Assembly (NCBI GenBank): GCA_944324465.1 | Contig: CALUWI010000006.1 | Location: forward strand, 82,669-146,668 | DNA: 64,000 nt | Reading direction: 5' to 3' | From: an uncultured Mucispirillum sp. | GTDB lineage: Bacteria; Chrysiogenota; Deferribacteres; Deferribacterales; Mucispirillaceae | In this document: positions 27,980 through 37,487 of the stretch, piece after piece | Position numbering within the stretch: the stretch's first letter is position 1 | Layout of the letters: each line of letters opens with the position of its first letter | Program-made: the position numbers and the translations under genes | Notes under the pieces: generated by a model | Database searches by the model: none | What the model was told of the DNA's origin: nothing | The model's input: the letters and a program-made list of their open reading frames with translations, nothing else

Positions 27980-28728
27980 ATATCTCCTAATTTTTGTATC
28001 TGCTCTAATGCTTTATAATCAGTTCTATCCATTAAAAGTGGTGTAATAGATATATAATTTTCGCTTAATGCACCATCATCAGTCCATTTATCAATATGTT
28101 CTGGCTCACGAAAATCTGCCAGCCAGTAAAAATCTTCACCAAAAGGGTCTACCCCTTTATCATAATTTAAAAGATATGAATACTGGGAAGCACGAGTCCA
28201 CCTAACACCTTTTATTTCTTCCTTTTTTAACGGCGGAATATTTATATTATACAAAAGGCTTGTTTTTGGTATAAGATGTGCTTTTTGTATAAATTCTTTC
28301 ATAAAATCAGCACTTACAGAATAATCTTGATGATGATAGCCTGTTAAACTGACAGCAAATGACATAATACCATTAACTGCTCCTTCTGCTGCTGCTCCAA
28401 CTGTGCCAGAATAATGGATATTGCAGGCATTGTTTGGACCTTTATTAATACCAGAAATAATATAATCCGGCTTTTCTTTGCATATATCAAAAAGAGCAAG
28501 TTTTATACAGTCTGCAGGGCTGCCGTTAATGCCATAGCCTAAAAATTCACCATTTCTAACTATCTCTTTTACCTGCATAGGCTGGTGAATTGTTAAAGAC
28601 TGGCTTGCACCGCTTCTTTCATATAATGGGGCTGCCACTGTAACATTAGCAATAGTTTTTAAGGCTTTTACAAGGCTCTGAATACCGTCTGCCTCTATGC
28701 CGTCATCATTACTTATAAGTATATTCAT
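27973..28728 (-). CDS. surE: 5'/3'-nucleotidase SurE
   Basis: Survival protein E, a metal-dependent phosphatase acting on nucleoside monophosphates and short polyphosphates. The 251 residues are typical. The NDDG motif at residues 7-10 supplies the metal aspartates, and PLYERSGASQSLTI, YGINGSPADCIKLAL, DYIISGINKGPN and HYSGTVGAAAEG are the conserved blocks. It is the first gene of the run that continues with the TPR protein and exbB-exbD-tonB. The ribosome-binding site is weak. The end overlaps the next start by seven bases. Confidence 0.95.
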   Translation of the reverse strand: MNILISNDDGIEADGIQSLVKALKTIANVTVAAPLYERSGASQSLTIHQPMQVKEIVRNGEFLGYGINGSPADCIKLALFDICKEKPDYIISGINKGPNNACNIHYSGTVGAAAEGAVNGIMSFAVSLTGYHHQDYSVSADFMKEFIQKAHLIPKTSLLYNINIPPLKKEEIKGVRWTRASQYSYLLNYDKGVDPFGEDFYWLADFREPEHIDKWTDDGALSENYISITPLLMDRTDYKALEQIQKLGDIW

Positions 28729-29444
28729 AATTCTACCAGTTTACTTTATAGCATTATTTATTATATTTTGCAATCCTTTAAAATACTGATTTACCTCCAT
28801 TTTTTTATAAAAACTTTTATAACTGCTTAATAATAAAAACAAAATATTTTATAAGTGTAAAAATAGACTTTTAAATTTAGTATAATATTAATATGTTTTT
28901 TGTATCCGTTTTTAAGAAAGCCCCCAAGTTATTTCATTACCTTTGCGACTTAATTGTATATGAGCAATTTTTTCGTAATGTTTTGCTGTCAGATTGTTTG
29001 AGCGTTAGCGAGTTGCTGCAGCAATGCGAGTGTTTTTTACGAGGACACTACGCCCGACTGAGTAAGGAGGAAATAAAAAAAGTGGCTGATAGAAAAAATT
29101 GTGAATGGTTATGCAATTCGGAGCATAAGGAATGAAATAACAAAAAGTTTGATTACTAGATTGTGCGGCGGTAGTGATAGTTACAAATATACTGCAAATA
29201 CATATTATTAGAAAATAATAAAGCCAAATTTTATTGTAAAATAAATGCTTTTCATAGCAGCTTGAAAAAATAGCTATAAACCAGTTTAAAACAATAATAA
29301 AAAATACGTTCCAGCTACGCATTTCTATTTCCTGCCTATTCGTCGGGAAATGCTTGCGTCGCTTCGCTCCCCATGTATTTTTTATTCAGGCATTTGGTCG
29401 GAACAAGTCCTTACATCTATCAAACAATATTAAAAATAAAGAAA
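28729..29444. other. Gene-free block of complex repeat-like DNA
   Basis: More than 700 bases between surE and rqcH without a convincing gene. From about 28920 the sequence becomes richer in GC and in short self-complementary words (GAGCGTTAGCGAG, the 12-base palindrome TTGCTGCAGCAA at 29013-29024, GCGTCGCTTCGCTCC at about 29356). The right part folds into a nested inverted repeat (29296-29386). Two overlapping opposite-strand reading frames exist but cross these structures and show no ribosome-binding site or family. It looks like one or two decayed dispersed elements. Confidence 0.5.
29296..29386. repeat. Nested inverted repeat element, about 91 bases
   Basis: Outer arms are AATAAAAAATAC (29296-29307) and GTATTTTTTATT (29375-29386), a perfect 12-base match. 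Inner arms are GCATTTC (29319-29325) and GAAATGC (29347-29353). The middle is distinctly GC-richer than the flanks. The form suggests a structured small repeat (REP or MITE-like); no second full copy was found in the window. Confidence 0.5.
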
Positions 29445-31031
29445 TTAATTATTTTCCTTTAATAATCCATAATCGCTGATTTCCTGCTTACTAAAAGGTT
29501 TTACTGTAACAGTTTTAAACCTTTTATATATTACAAACCCTGCAGGTGTATTTTTAGGCTTTGTAACATATTTTTTATATGTATAATCAACATCTATAAG
29601 GTTTTCACTGCCGTATTTTGAATAATATGCTGTAACTTTTGCAGCAAACTCTATTATTTCATCAGTAAGTTCCACCCCTTCAAGCCTTATAATAATATGA
29701 GCAGAAGGAATATTTCTACCGTGAAACCAAATATCATCACTTTGGGCAAACCTGAAAACAAGCTCATGGTTCGATGCAGAGTTTTTACCAGCATACAGCC
29801 TGAAACCCTCACCAATATATTCTAAAAATGGCTTTAACTGCTCTTTTTTCTGTTTTTTATTTTTGTTTTTACTTTCATCATCTAATATTTTCTCAAACTC
29901 TGAAAGTTCTTCTTCTGATAAAGTTTCTGCATAAAATATCTGTTCTTCAGAAAATAATGCAAGCTGCATAGTATCCTGTAATCTTTCTTCTATCAACGGT
30001 ATAGATTTTTTTAATCTGGAGGCTTTTTTAAAAAGTTTATCACTTTTTTTCTGCAAATCTTCCCCATGCTCCACATTATATTCTACTTCACAAATACCAT
30101 CTTCGCTGTATTTTTCAAAAATATATTTGCCAGGTACATTTACTTTATAAAGGTTATTTTTTATTAATTCTGCCTCATCAAGTATATCTTGATATTTTTT
30201 TGCTATATTTAATTCCTGCTCCAGCTTTTCTGCTAAATCTAAATATTTATCCCGCTTTAATGTATAAAGTTTTTTAATTTTTCTTGAAATATCTTTTGAT
30301 GCAGATTTATTTTCCTTTACACAGAAATAATCACCTAATTCTTCATAAGTGATTACTTTCACAGCATTTTCAATATAAAACGGTATTACTTTGCCTTTTT
30401 CATCTATATAAAATTTATCATCAAGCAGATTATTTTGTATAATAGAGCAGCTTTCAGCAAAAGAATATTTCTCCAGCAGCATATCTGCATACTTTGCAGT
30501 AACAGGATAAAAACCAGAAAGTTCATTAAATGATACTGCTCCATCATATTTTAAAAGGGTATATTTCTTATTTGCTTTTGGCAGGCTGTATTTGCCGCCA
30601 GCACCAATATTTCTATCTGCATCAATAGTTCTTGGCGATAAAGAATATAAAATAGTATCTTCACTAGAAAGCAGAAAAAAGTTTGCATAATTGCCAGCAG
30701 GCTCTAAAATCAGCTTATATGTTAACAGCTTTCCGCTTGCTTTTCTTTTTTTAAGCTCTATAAAACAAGCTCTTTCATAAGAAAATGTATCCATATCTGA
30801 TACATGAGCACCATGTATTGCTGAAATTGCACCGGGACTTTCACCTATAATATTTGTTACTTTTTTTAGAACAGGTGGTGCTGGGGCTGCCCTGTATTCC
30901 AGATTAAAAATACCGCCAGCATAAAATGATAAAAAAACAGAATCATTATTAATAGTTAATGTATTTAGTTTAGAATTTATTAATTTTTCTTTTAATATAT
31001 TAATAAGTTTATAAAAAGTTAAGCCGTCCAT
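29445..31031 (-). CDS. rqcH: RqcH-like NFACT protein (ribosome quality control)
   Basis: NFACT-family protein of about 528 residues, the bacterial counterpart of Rqc2. In Bacillus RqcH binds stalled large subunits and adds C-terminal alanine tails. Visible are the NFACT-N start MDGLTFYKLINILKEKL, a central charged coiled-coil region (about 245-400), and the NFACT-R domain near residue 425: GEGFRLYAGKNSASNHELVF followed by DDIWFHGRNIPSAHIIIRLE. The conserved DIWFH element is intact. I start at the ATG of MDGLTF as is usual in the family; a TTG five codons earlier is also open. The gene diverges from mazG across an unusual hairpin pair. Confidence 0.87.
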   Translation of the reverse strand: MDGLTFYKLINILKEKLINSKLNTLTINNDSVFLSFYAGGIFNLEYRAAPAPPVLKKVTNIIGESPGAISAIHGAHVSDMDTFSYERACFIELKKRKASGKLLTYKLILEPAGNYANFFLLSSEDTILYSLSPRTIDADRNIGAGGKYSLPKANKKYTLLKYDGAVSFNELSGFYPVTAKYADMLLEKYSFAESCSIIQNNLLDDKFYIDEKGKVIPFYIENAVKVITYEELGDYFCVKENKSASKDISRKIKKLYTLKRDKYLDLAEKLEQELNIAKKYQDILDEAELIKNNLYKVNVPGKYIFEKYSEDGICEVEYNVEHGEDLQKKSDKLFKKASRLKKSIPLIEERLQDTMQLALFSEEQIFYAETLSEEELSEFEKILDDESKNKNKKQKKEQLKPFLEYIGEGFRLYAGKNSASNHELVFRFAQSDDIWFHGRNIPSAHIIIRLEGVELTDEIIEFAAKVTAYYSKYGSENLIDVDYTYKKYVTKPKNTPAGFVIYKRFKTVTVKPFSKQEISDYGLLKENN

Positions 31032-31151
31032 AACATACTCAAGCAATAATTATTTTTATAAATTTTATATATTATAAAAATTTTGTCTATATTTTTTTTT
31101 GAACTTTATTAAAATAAACAAGTCTAACTATTATAAGAAAGATTTTTTCAA

Positions 31152-31259
31152 CCTCCTATAAAAAGATTAAATGGTAATATCCCCAAATTACCATTTAATC
31201 CCTCCTAGAACCTAAAAGTAAAATGCCAGCATCCCCCAAGTGTTGGCATTTTACTTTTT
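31152..31259. ncRNA. Candidate structured RNA: two long hairpins with C-rich (or G-rich) loops
   Basis: Hairpin A has a perfect 14-base stem (31165-31178 with 31187-31200) and loop ATCCCCAA. Hairpin B has an 18-base stem with one G-U pair (31214-31231 with 31241-31258) and loop TCCCCCAAG. CCTCCT occurs unpaired before A (31152-31157) and between A and B (31201-31206). Read on the plus strand this gives C-rich loops and two anti-Shine-Dalgarno-like segments, ending in a T5 run after B. Read on the minus strand, the loops and linkers carry several GGA motifs and A is followed by T5. It lies between the rqcH and mazG start regions. Strand and promoter are not resolved. Confidence 0.45.
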
Positions 31260-31333
31260 AAAGGCTTATTTTTAAAAATATATTGTAAATTTTTTCAAGT
31301 TAATATATACCCAATATGGTACAGGAGATACAT

Positions 31334-32113
31334 ATGAATGAATTTGATAGATTAGTAGATATAGTAAAAAAACTTCGTGCCCCTTATGGATGTCCATGGG
31401 ATAGAAAGCAGACATTATACAGCTTAAAAGATGCACTTCTTGAAGAAACATGTGAGCTTATTGATGCTCTTGATAATAAAGATATAGAAAATATTAAAGA
31501 AGAACTTGGCGATGTGCTTTTACATGTAGTATTTCACTCCCAGACTGCCTGTGAAGATGGACTTTTTAATATAGAAGATGTGGCTCGGGGAATTAATGAA
31601 AAATTAATACGAAGACACCCGCATGTTTTTAAAAATGAACACTATGAAACTGCTGAACAGGTAAAAGAAAGATGGGACGAAATTAAAAAAGAAGAAAATA
31701 AAGATAAGAAAGTTCCAGAATCTGTTCTTGATAAAGTGCCAAGAAGTCTGCCTTCTTTAATGCAGGCTGAAAAACTGCAGAAAAAAGCATCTAAATACGG
31801 ATTTGACTGGGATAATCCTGAACAGGTATTTGAAAAACTGCAGGAAGAATTAAATGAACTCCAAGAAGCATATAAAGAAAAAGATAAAGAGCATATCAGC
31901 GAAGAATTAGGCGATGTAATATTTGTGCTTTCCCGCCTTGCATCTCATTTAGATATAAGTGCCGATGAATCTTTAAGAAAAGTAAACAATAAATTTCGCA
32001 GACGCTTTGGTTTTGTAGAAAAAGCATTAAAAGAAACAGGCAAAACATTAGAAACTGCATCTGTTTTAGAAATGGAAGAAAAATGGCAGGAAGCAAAAAG
32101 AAAGGGATTATAA
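31334..32113 (+). CDS. mazG: Nucleoside triphosphate pyrophosphohydrolase MazG
   Basis: MazG-family enzyme of 259 residues that hydrolyses nucleoside triphosphates to monophosphates and pyrophosphate, cleaning nucleotide pools. Two MazG repeats are visible: the first with CPWDRKQTLYSLKDALLEETCEL and EELGDVLLHVVFHSQ, the second with KLQEELNELQEA and EELGDVIFVLSRLASHL. The EExxE..EELGD pairs are the magnesium-binding residues. I start at the ATG at 31334 because AGGAGA lies six bases before it; an ATG 18 bases earlier has no such site. A short A/T hairpin overlaps the stop. Confidence 0.93.
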   Translation: MNEFDRLVDIVKKLRAPYGCPWDRKQTLYSLKDALLEETCELIDALDNKDIENIKEELGDVLLHVVFHSQTACEDGLFNIEDVARGINEKLIRRHPHVFKNEHYETAEQVKERWDEIKKEENKDKKVPESVLDKVPRSLPSLMQAEKLQKKASKYGFDWDNPEQVFEKLQEELNELQEAYKEKDKEHISEELGDVIFVLSRLASHLDISADESLRKVNNKFRRRFGFVEKALKETGKTLETASVLEMEEKWQEAKRKGL

Positions 32114-32128
32114 TTAATTCCTTTCTTT
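32097..32128 (+). terminator. Possible terminator after mazG
   Basis: AAAGAAAGG at 32097-32105 pairs with CCTTTCTTT at 32120-32128 across the mazG stop codon. A T-rich tail follows from 32137. The stem is mostly A-T. Confidence 0.4.
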
Positions 32129-32148
32129 AATTTCTGTTTTTTTATTTA

Positions 32149-33093
32149 TTATCTGCTGAATTTTTTCTGGACTTTATTTTCAAGCCTTGCATTATCAGAG
32201 CTGATTTTTTTCAGTATAATAGTATTTTTAGCATCTATAGTCATACTTTTGCCAACTGCTTTTATCATTTTATCAATTAAGGTCATATCAATACGCACTA
32301 AATCATCTTCAAGTATGCTTAGTTTAAAAGGACTTTTATTAAATGTATTGGTTACCTTCGATGGACTTTTTGTAAGCATATCATAATTCCAGCTAGTAAC
32401 ACCTTTGCCCTGCAGCAATACACTATCCTGCACTGGATAATAAACTGTATACTGGTATTTATCTGCTGGAGAGTTTTCAATAATGCCGCCTTCCATCTGC
32501 AAGCGAGATACAATATTTATTTTATTATTTTCATCATAAAATATGGTAACAACACCATCTAAAATTTTAGATTGAGTAAGTAAACTGCACTGATTTTTTA
32601 TACCGTTATTAACAATCTCTGGGTATAATTTTTGAGCTTTTTTGCAGTCATTTGAAATATAATACATATCTGCAACACTTCCAAATATTGCATTATCCAC
32701 ATTAACTACCTGCGAGCCAAAAAAGATAATTTTATATGTACCTGTAAGACTGCTGTCTATAAGAGATGTGTCTGATATATATAAATCTGTAAGCTTATCT
32801 TTTAAATTATGGCTTAAATCTGGTGACTGTATAATACTTTTATTATCTATACTATGCAGTTTCCTATTCTGAATTGAATCATTAGAATTGCTGATTACAC
32901 TATTACTTTCAGCATTATTTAGAATATTAGAATTATCAGAAGAATTATCAATATTTTTATCTATTTTATTTTCAGATACAATATAACTGTCTTCAGTCTG
33001 ATTATCAGAAGAAGATATACTTCTTTCATTAAAACAGCCTGAAAATGCAACACTTATTACAATAAAGCTGATTAGGTATAAATATTTTTTCAC
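32149..33093 (-). CDS. Lipoprotein, FFGS/YISNDC paralogue family, copy C
   Basis: Lipoprotein of 314 residues, lipobox F-S-G-C. After the lipid anchor a linker of about 95 residues is very rich in Ser, Asn and Asp (NSNDSIQN and similar) and probably disordered. The core then matches copy A closely: GTYKIIFFGSQVVNV, MYYISNDCKKAQKLYPEIVNNG, NQC, SRLQMEGGIIE, SPADKYQYT, GVTSWNYD, RIDMTLI, DAKNTIILKK. The long linker is unique among the three copies and would hold the core away from the membrane. It is downstream of two small barrel genes of the family seen at 13.2 kb. Function unknown. Confidence 0.72.
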   Translation of the reverse strand: MKKYLYLISFIVISVAFSGCFNERSISSSDNQTEDSYIVSENKIDKNIDNSSDNSNILNNAESNSVISNSNDSIQNRKLHSIDNKSIIQSPDLSHNLKDKLTDLYISDTSLIDSSLTGTYKIIFFGSQVVNVDNAIFGSVADMYYISNDCKKAQKLYPEIVNNGIKNQCSLLTQSKILDGVVTIFYDENNKINIVSRLQMEGGIIENSPADKYQYTVYYPVQDSVLLQGKGVTSWNYDMLTKSPSKVTNTFNKSPFKLSILEDDLVRIDMTLIDKMIKAVGKSMTIDAKNTIILKKISSDNARLENKVQKKFSR

Positions 33094-33130
33094 AAGTTAA
33101 ATGAGTATGTTAAAATTTCAGCCAGCATAA

Positions 33131-33156
33131 AAAAGGGCAGCAAAAGCCACCCTTTT
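33131..33156 (-). terminator. Terminator after small barrel gene
   Basis: AAAAGGG pairs with CCCTTTT, with inner GC pairs around a four-base A loop. On the minus strand it is followed by a T6 run. It lies 14 bases beyond the stop of the barrel gene, partly isolating it from the lipoprotein gene downstream. Confidence 0.65.
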
Positions 33157-33169
33157 ATATATATTCATT

Positions 33170-33793
33170 TTACCAAATAAAACCTACTTCAGCACCAACA
33201 GTCCAGCCAGACAAATCATAATCTGCATTATTTATTTTTGCTTTATGATATAAGTATTCTGTGCCTACACCTACAAATAAGAATTTAAGTGCCTGCAGCC
33301 TTAACCCTGCTTTTGCAGAGAAACCTACATCAAAAGTTGAATCACTTGTTGATGATTGACCAATTAAATCTAATGTAGAGTTTACACCAGTAAAATGGAA
33401 AGATGGACCAATACCAATATATGGTCTTAAAGAAATCATATCAACACCTAATTTTGGCTGAATCATTAAATATGGTTTCATATCAAAAGACCATAATGCT
33501 TCAGTATAACTAACTATATGCTGATTATTTGCATACAAACTGTATTCATTAGTAGCCCATCTGCCGCCAAGAGTAACTTCTAAACCTATAAAACGCCATA
33601 AGTCGCCGCCAATAGTGATAGTTGCAGGGCCCTGCAGTCCTTCCATTGATTTACTGTCAGGAAATGTATAAGAATAACCAACTAAAAACCATCCATCATT
33701 ACTTCTTGATTTACTTTCCTGTGCATAAGCACTGCTAAAAGTTACCGCAAAAAAAGCTGCAATAACAAAAGAGATTTTCATAAATACTTTCAT
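33170..33793 (-). CDS. Small outer-membrane beta-barrel, family member 2
   Basis: Barrel protein of 207 residues with a signal peptide ending SSAYAQ and a GAGGTG ribosome-binding site. It shares with the proteins at 13.2 and 33.8 kb the pattern WFLVGYSYTFP, GPATITIGGDLW, FDMKPYLMIQPKLG, LRPYIGIGPSF, GFSAKAGLRL, GVGTEYLYHKA and a C-terminal VGAEVGFIW. About eight transmembrane strands are likely, ending in Trp. It sits between another barrel (38 bases upstream) and an FFGS-family lipoprotein (about 75 bases downstream). Confidence 0.75.
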   Translation of the reverse strand: MKVFMKISFVIAAFFAVTFSSAYAQESKSRSNDGWFLVGYSYTFPDSKSMEGLQGPATITIGGDLWRFIGLEVTLGGRWATNEYSLYANNQHIVSYTEALWSFDMKPYLMIQPKLGVDMISLRPYIGIGPSFHFTGVNSTLDLIGQSSTSDSTFDVGFSAKAGLRLQALKFLFVGVGTEYLYHKAKINNADYDLSGWTVGAEVGFIW

Positions 33794-33831
33794 TTTTCAC
33801 CTCATATAATTAATATTGTGTGATAATCAAA

Positions 33832-34371
33832 TTAAAAAACTACACCTATTTCGCCGCCAAACATAATGCCTGATGCATTATATTTGTTTTTAATACCATT
33901 ATATTCTACTTCTACAGGATTGTATAAATATTCAATACCAACACCAAATAACAACCCATTTTCAACAAATCTTACACCAGCTTTTGCAGAAAATCCATAA
34001 GAAAATATGTTATTTGCATAGTTTGTATTATTTGCAGATATCTGCGGACCTATACCAATATATGGCAGCACATCAAACATACCTGTATCAAAGCTAGGCT
34101 GAATAAGAAAATCAAGACGGATAGGCATTGTATTAATATCAGTATCAGCCTGCTTTGGCTGTAAATCCCATAAATAGCCTATGCTGAAATCAATAGCAAC
34201 CCAGTCTGTAACCTGACCGCCTATTGTTAAATTTGCAGGACCCATAGGAGCTTTTGCACCGCTTTCCTCTGGCAGATAATAGTTATAACCTAAATTTATC
34301 CACATATCTTCTGCATAAGAATAACTTGCAAAAGATATTAAAAACATAACTGCAATTAATGCTTTTTTCAT
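33832..34371 (-). CDS. Small outer-membrane beta-barrel, family member 3
   Basis: Barrel protein of 179 residues. The start at MKKALIAV fits a signal peptide ending SYSYAE and an AGGTG site; an upstream extension of eleven residues is unlikely. Family features are MWINLGYNYYLPE, GPANLTIGGQV, LDFLIQPSFD, VLPYIGIGPQI, GFSAKAGVRF, GVGIEYLYNP and the end GGEIGVVF with a terminal phenylalanine. Together with family member 2 it looks like a tandem duplication that has since diverged. Confidence 0.73.
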   Translation of the reverse strand: MKKALIAVMFLISFASYSYAEDMWINLGYNYYLPEESGAKAPMGPANLTIGGQVTDWVAIDFSIGYLWDLQPKQADTDINTMPIRLDFLIQPSFDTGMFDVLPYIGIGPQISANNTNYANNIFSYGFSAKAGVRFVENGLLFGVGIEYLYNPVEVEYNGIKNKYNASGIMFGGEIGVVF

Positions 34372-34441
34372 ATAACACCTCACTATATGATAGTCGCACA
34401 GCATACTAATATAGTTACAAAAATATTATATTTTATAAAAA

Positions 34442-34470
34442 TTAAACCCACATTATTAATGCGGGTTTAA
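34442..34470 (-). terminator. Terminator of the CorC-like gene
   Basis: TTAAACCC pairs with GGGTTTAA around a loop with further short pairing. On the minus strand a T-rich tail follows. It lies 22 bases beyond the stop of the leftward gene. Confidence 0.7.
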
Positions 34471-34491
34471 AAAATATATTCATAATGCTTT

Positions 34492-35832
34492 TTATTCAAA
34501 GCTTTCTGAGTTTTCTGTATCCTTTTGTTTTAATATAGCTCTTATTTTTTTAACTCGGTTACCGTCTACTTCTAAAACTTCATAAATACACGATTCATCT
34601 TCTGCCTTATCGCCAGCAGCAGGCACTCTGCCTAAAAGATTAAATACATAACCGCCGATAGTTACCTGTTCTTCATCTTCAAAGTTAATACCTATTCTTT
34701 CGCCAGAATCTTCTAATGAAGCCATGCCGTCAAATTCAAATGTATTTTCATCAATCTGCTTACATTCTTCTGTTTTTTCGTCATGTTCATCAGATATATC
34801 GCCCATAATTTCTTCAATAATATCTTCCATAGTTAAAAGACCAGCTGTACCGCCGTATTCATCTAAAACTAATGCTGTATGAATTTGCCTTCTGTTCATT
34901 TTAGCAAGTATATCAGAAATAGATGCAGTTTCTGGCACAATAATCATTTCTCTTACAAGTTTTGATAAATCATGACAAGGGTTTTGTGCAAGCTGATTTT
35001 CAAGTAAATCTCTAATATGTATCATACCTATAATAGAATCTTTACCACCTTCGCAGTAAGGGTATCTTGTATGGTTTGATGCTTTAACTATTGCAAGATT
35101 TTCTTCATAAGTTTTATCAGCAACAAGACACACTATATCTTTTCTAGGTGTCATAATTTCTTTTGCAACTGTATCTGAAAAATCAACTGCATTTTTAATA
35201 ATTTCTTCTTCAACTGTATCTAAAACACCGCCTCTTACACTTTCACCAACAATAAATTTTAATTCTTCTTCGGAATGGGCAGTTTCTGCTTCTGAAGCAG
35301 GATGTATTCCCATTCTTTTTAAGAAAAATGCTGAAAGAAAATCAAATGTTTTAATTAATGGGAAAAATATTACCCAGAAAAAGTGAAGTGGAGCAGCTAC
35401 TTTTAAAACAGCACCCTCTGTTTTTGCAATAGCCACAGATTTTGGAATAAGTTCACCCATTACAACATGCAGAAGAGTAATAAAAGTAAAAGCAATAACA
35501 AAGCTTACTGTATGAAGTAAAGTTTTATTATCGCCAAAAAAATCTGCAAATAAATATTCTAAAAGTCTTGCAAAAGCAGGCTCACCTATCCAACCTAATG
35601 CAAGAGATGATAATGTTATACCTAATTGAGTAGCACTTAAATAAGAATCAAGCTTGTGTGTCATATCAAGAGCAAGTTTTGCATTTGGTCTGCCTATTTT
35701 AACCAACTCTTCTAAACGAGAACGCCTTATTTTTACAACTGAAAATTCTGATAAAACAAAGAAACCATTGAGAAAAACGAGAAGAACAGCAAGCCCCAGC
35801 ATTAGGACCGACTCACCAACATTAATGTCCAT
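34492..35832 (-). CDS. CNNM/CorC-type DUF21 and CBS-pair membrane protein
   Basis: Membrane protein of 446 residues. The N-terminal DUF21/CNNM domain (about 1-200) has helices with NGFFVLSEFSVVKIRRSRLEEL and ATQLGITLSSLALGWIGEP. Two CBS domains follow (VAKEIMTPRKDIVCL and LDEYGGTAGLLTMEDIIEEI), then a C-terminal CorC_HlyC domain (FDGMASLEDSGERIGI, GYVFNLLGRVP). Family members are linked to magnesium, cobalt or sodium export and to hemolysin-like annotation; the true substrate is unknown. GGGAG lies nine bases before the ATG. It is apparently monocistronic, with its own terminator. Confidence 0.88.
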   Translation of the reverse strand: MDINVGESVLMLGLAVLLVFLNGFFVLSEFSVVKIRRSRLEELVKIGRPNAKLALDMTHKLDSYLSATQLGITLSSLALGWIGEPAFARLLEYLFADFFGDNKTLLHTVSFVIAFTFITLLHVVMGELIPKSVAIAKTEGAVLKVAAPLHFFWVIFFPLIKTFDFLSAFFLKRMGIHPASEAETAHSEEELKFIVGESVRGGVLDTVEEEIIKNAVDFSDTVAKEIMTPRKDIVCLVADKTYEENLAIVKASNHTRYPYCEGGKDSIIGMIHIRDLLENQLAQNPCHDLSKLVREMIIVPETASISDILAKMNRRQIHTALVLDEYGGTAGLLTMEDIIEEIMGDISDEHDEKTEECKQIDENTFEFDGMASLEDSGERIGINFEDEEQVTIGGYVFNLLGRVPAAGDKAEDESCIYEVLEVDGNRVKKIRAILKQKDTENSESFE

Positions 35833-35968
35833 TATACTCCCTGTATTTTAAATTATTCCGATTATTAATCGGTATCTTATACAATATCTAATTTTTTTAT
35901 AATTGCAAGTATTATTTTATAACAAACACAATTTATTCATAAAAAAAACATTTTTAAATTATAATTAA

Positions 35969-37390
<1,422 letters not shown>

Positions 37391-37451
37391 TAATATATTC
37401 TTACAAAGTTATTTTGTATTAAGAATAGCATAAAACTTTCTCAACAATCTA

Positions 37452-37483
37452 AAAACTGGGATAATATAAATTATCCCAGTTTT
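37452..37483. terminator. Bidirectional terminator between gdhA and nitroreductase gene
   Basis: Perfect 14-base stem AAAACTGGGATAAT with its complement, and a four-base loop. A runs on the left and T runs on the right suit termination of both convergent genes. Confidence 0.88.
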
Positions 37484-37487
37484 TTAT

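Noticed and set aside
28893..29135. Plus-strand reading frame of 80 codons
   Set aside because: It runs through palindromic, repeat-like DNA, has no ribosome-binding site and gives a translation with no recognisable features; it overlaps an equally long opposite-strand frame.
29005..29322. Minus-strand reading frame of 105 codons with hydrophobic start
   Set aside because: The hydrophobic stretch comes from AT-rich sequence, the C-terminal half is antisense to the GC-shifted repeat block, and no ribosome-binding site is seen.
31152..31259. CRISPR-like repeat pair
   Set aside because: The two hairpins differ in stem sequence and length, there are only two, and no spacer-repeat periodicity or cas gene is present.
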